6,716 nucleotides of DNA. Origin: DATARH01 sp035507475 (GTDB taxonomy: Bacteria; Pseudomonadota; Alphaproteobacteria; ATCC43930; CGMCC-115725). Under the pieces are notes generated by a model. That model saw only the letters and a list, made by a program, of their open reading frames with translations. It made no database searches and had not been told where the DNA came from. Within the stretch, counting starts at the first letter, position 1. Each line of letters begins with the position of its first letter. A program made the translations under genes and the position numbers. Location of the stretch: NCBI GenBank assembly GCA_035507475.1, contig DATJOB010000018.1, positions 1-6,716 of the forward strand, given 5' to 3'. Of this stretch, positions 5,116-6,716 are shown in pieces.

Positions 5116-5790
5116 ATGCCCGGCGACACGCTGTTCGATCGCCTCGTCGCGGCAGCCGGGGCGGACTGGCCGTCCTACACCCGGCACGAGTTCGTCCGGC
5201 GGCTCGCCGACGGCACGCTGCCCGAGGCGGCGTTCCGCCGCTACCTGATCCAGGACTACCTGTTCCTCCTGCACTTCGCGCGCGCCTGGGGGCTGGCGAT
5301 CTACAAGTCGGAGACGCTGGCCGAGATGCGCCGCGCCCAGGCGCTGGTCGCCGCGACGCTCGATGTCGAGATCGGGCTGCATGTCGAATATTGCCGCGGC
5401 TGGGGCATCGACGGCGCGGCGATGGCGGCGGCGCCCGAGGCGCTCGAGACCGTCGCCTATACCCGCTTCGTGCTCGACCGCGGCCTCGCCGGCGACCGGC
5501 TCGACCTCGAGGTCGCGCTCGCGCCGTGCGTCGTCGGCTATGCCGAGATCGCCGCCGAGCGGCTCGCCGACCCCGCGACGAAGCGCGCCGGCAACCCCTA
5601 CGAGAGCTGGCTCGCCATGTATGCCGGCGCCGAATACCAGGCCCTGGCGGGCGAGGCCAAGGCCGCGCTCGACGACCAGTTCGCGCGGCGCGGCGGCGCG
5701 GGGCGTTTCCCGGCGCTTGCCGCGAGTTTCGCCCAGGCGACCCGGCTCGAAGCCGATTTCTGGCAGATGGGTCTCGACGCGGCGCGCTGA
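5116..5790 (+). CDS. tenA: TenA family aminopyrimidine aminohydrolase (thiaminase II)
   Basis: This 224-residue TenA/PQQC-fold helical protein hydrolyses aminopyrimidine breakdown products of thiamine so that the pyrimidine half (HMP) can be reused. Asp47 in YLIQDYLFL, Cys138 in LAPCVVGYAEIA and Glu212 in RLEADFWQMG align with the substrate-binding Asp44, nucleophile Cys135 and Glu205 of B. subtilis TenA. The cysteine marks the classical TenA_C class rather than the cysteine-less TenA_E class. ATG 5116 is the first possible start, because an in-frame TAG lies at 5110-5112. No ribosome binding site is visible, so leaderless or weak initiation is possible. A 116-base spacer with a hairpin separates it from fdx; mnmA follows by 17 bases. 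Why it sits beside isc genes is unclear, though thiamine synthesis also draws on Fe-S enzymes and desulfurase sulfur. Confidence 0.9.
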   Translation: MPGDTLFDRLVAAAGADWPSYTRHEFVRRLADGTLPEAAFRRYLIQDYLFLLHFARAWGLAIYKSETLAEMRRAQALVAATLDVEIGLHVEYCRGWGIDGAAMAAAPEALETVAYTRFVLDRGLAGDRLDLEVALAPCVVGYAEIAAERLADPATKRAGNPYESWLAMYAGAEYQALAGEAKAALDDQFARRGGAGRFPALAASFAQATRLEADFWQMGLDAAR

Positions 5791-5807
5791 ACGCCGATAT
5801 TAGCGCG

Positions 5808-6716
5808 ATGCTGCCGCGCCTCGACCTCGACCTGCCGGGAAACCCGGCCGACCACCGCATCGTCGTCGCGATGTCGGGCGGCGTCGATTCCTCGCTCGCC
5901 GCGGCGCTTCTGGTCGAGGCCGGGTTCGGCGTCGTCGGCATCACGCTGCAGCTCTACGACCACGGCGCCGCGACCGGCCGCAAGGGCGCGTGCTGCGCCG
6001 GCGAGGACGTGCGCGACGCGGCGCGGGTCGCCGAGCGGCTCGGCATCCCGCATTACGTGCTCGATTACGAGGCGCGGTTCCGCGCCGCGGTGATCGACGA
6101 TTTCGCCGACAGCTATCGCCGCGGCGAGACCCCGGTGCCGTGCATCCGCTGCAACGAGCGGGTGAAGTTCCGCGACCTCCTGCAGACCGCGCGCGACCTC
6201 GGCGCCAGCGCCCTGGCCACCGGCCATTACGCGCGGCGCGGGGCCGGGCCCGACGGCCCGGCGCTCTACCGCGCCGCCGATGCGGGCCGCGACCAGAGCT
6301 ATTTCCTCTACCGGACGACGCGCGCCGAGCTCGCCTTCCTGCGCTTCCCGCTCGGCGGGCTGCAAAAGGCGCAGACCCGCGCGCTCGCCCGCCGGCTCGA
6401 CCTGCCGGTCGCGGACAAGCCCGACAGCCAGGACATCTGCTTCGTGCCGCAGGGCTCCTACGCCGACATCGTCACCCGGCTGCGGCCCGAGGCGGGCGAG
6501 CCGGGCGAGATCGTCGACCGCGCCGGCACCGTGCTCGGCCGCCACCGCGGCATAGCGCATTTCACGGTCGGCCAGCGCCGGGGGCTGGGCGTCGCGTCGC
6601 CCGAGCCCTGTTACGTGCTGCGGATCGAGCCGGCGACGCGGCGCGTCGTCGTCGGTCCGCGCGAGGCGCTCGCCGAGACCCGCGCGCGGCTCGCCGAGTT
6701 CAACTGGCTGGGCGAT
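5808..6716 (+). CDS. mnmA: tRNA 2-thiouridylase MnmA (3' end outside window)
   Basis: This enzyme adenylates U34 of tRNAs for Lys, Glu and Gln and inserts sulfur, making 2-thiouridine. 303 codons are visible and the frame is still open at the right edge; E. coli MnmA has 368 residues. The ATP PP-loop SGGVDSS is at residues 23-29. The catalytic cysteines are Cys115 in PCIRCNERVKF (E. coli Cys102) and Cys211 in DSQDICFVP (E. coli Cys199). RDQSYFLY and GIAHFTVGQRRGLG are family signatures. An additional KGACCAGED segment at about residues 61-69 is, from memory, common in alphaproteobacterial MnmA. ATG 5808 has no clear ribosome binding site, but no better in-frame start lies between the tenA stop and the PP-loop. 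Its persulfide presumably comes from one of the desulfurases upstream; no Tus relay genes are in the window. Confidence 0.95.
   Translation, partial: MLPRLDLDLPGNPADHRIVVAMSGGVDSSLAAALLVEAGFGVVGITLQLYDHGAATGRKGACCAGEDVRDAARVAERLGIPHYVLDYEARFRAAVIDDFADSYRRGETPVPCIRCNERVKFRDLLQTARDLGASALATGHYARRGAGPDGPALYRAADAGRDQSYFLYRTTRAELAFLRFPLGGLQKAQTRALARRLDLPVADKPDSQDICFVPQGSYADIVTRLRPEAGEPGEIVDRAGTVLGRHRGIAHFTVGQRRGLGVASPEPCYVLRIEPATRRVVVGPREALAETRARLAEFNWLGD

Noticed and set aside
1901..5944. A 1347-codon open frame on the minus strand
   Set aside because: It runs antisense through six well-identified plus-strand genes. Long antisense frames are expected at this GC content, and the translation is low-complexity, rich in Arg, Ala and Gly, without family motifs.

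Overview
The window is very GC-rich, with third codon positions almost all G or C. It carries a tightly packed block of plus-strand genes for cysteine, sulfur and iron-sulfur (Fe-S) metabolism. Protein styles point to an alphaproteobacterium, perhaps a Rhodospirillales-type lineage: a short EpsC-type serine acetyltransferase, an IscR, MnmA with a paired-cysteine KGACCAGED segment, and an adrenodoxin-type ferredoxin. The lineage is inferred from style, not proven.

Layout: bases 1-79 hold no gene I can define. At 80-111 a sequence resembling the E. coli type 1 IscR operator overlaps a plausible promoter. Then follow cysE (198-929), iscR (940-1416), a NifS/IscS-like cysteine desulfurase (1413-2519), a second desulfurase, iscS (2516-3733), iscA (3785-4129), a 149-residue protein that reads as a collapsed HscA chaperone (4217-4666), fdx (4667-4999), tenA (5116-5790) and mnmA (5808 to the right edge, incomplete). 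Neighbours from cysE through iscS overlap by 4 bases or lie 10 bases apart, and the HscA-like gene and fdx abut exactly. This suggests one autoregulated isc transcript, probably ending or being processed at a perfect 10-bp hairpin after fdx. tenA and mnmA follow as a second pair.

Together the genes describe a sulfur route. CysE makes O-acetylserine for cysteine synthesis, the desulfurases take sulfur from cysteine, IscA and ferredoxin serve Fe-S cluster assembly, IscR senses cluster supply, and MnmA uses persulfide sulfur to thiolate tRNA. TenA salvages the thiamine pyrimidine.

The most interesting point is what has been lost. The gene order is that of a classical iscRSUA-hscBA-fdx operon, but iscU and hscB are missing. 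hscA is reduced to a short intact ORF that keeps recognisable N-terminal HscA segments without a working ATPase. The IscS also lacks the C-terminal tail that in E. coli is needed for docking IscU. These three observations fit together as a scaffold-less, chaperone-less derivative of the ISC system.
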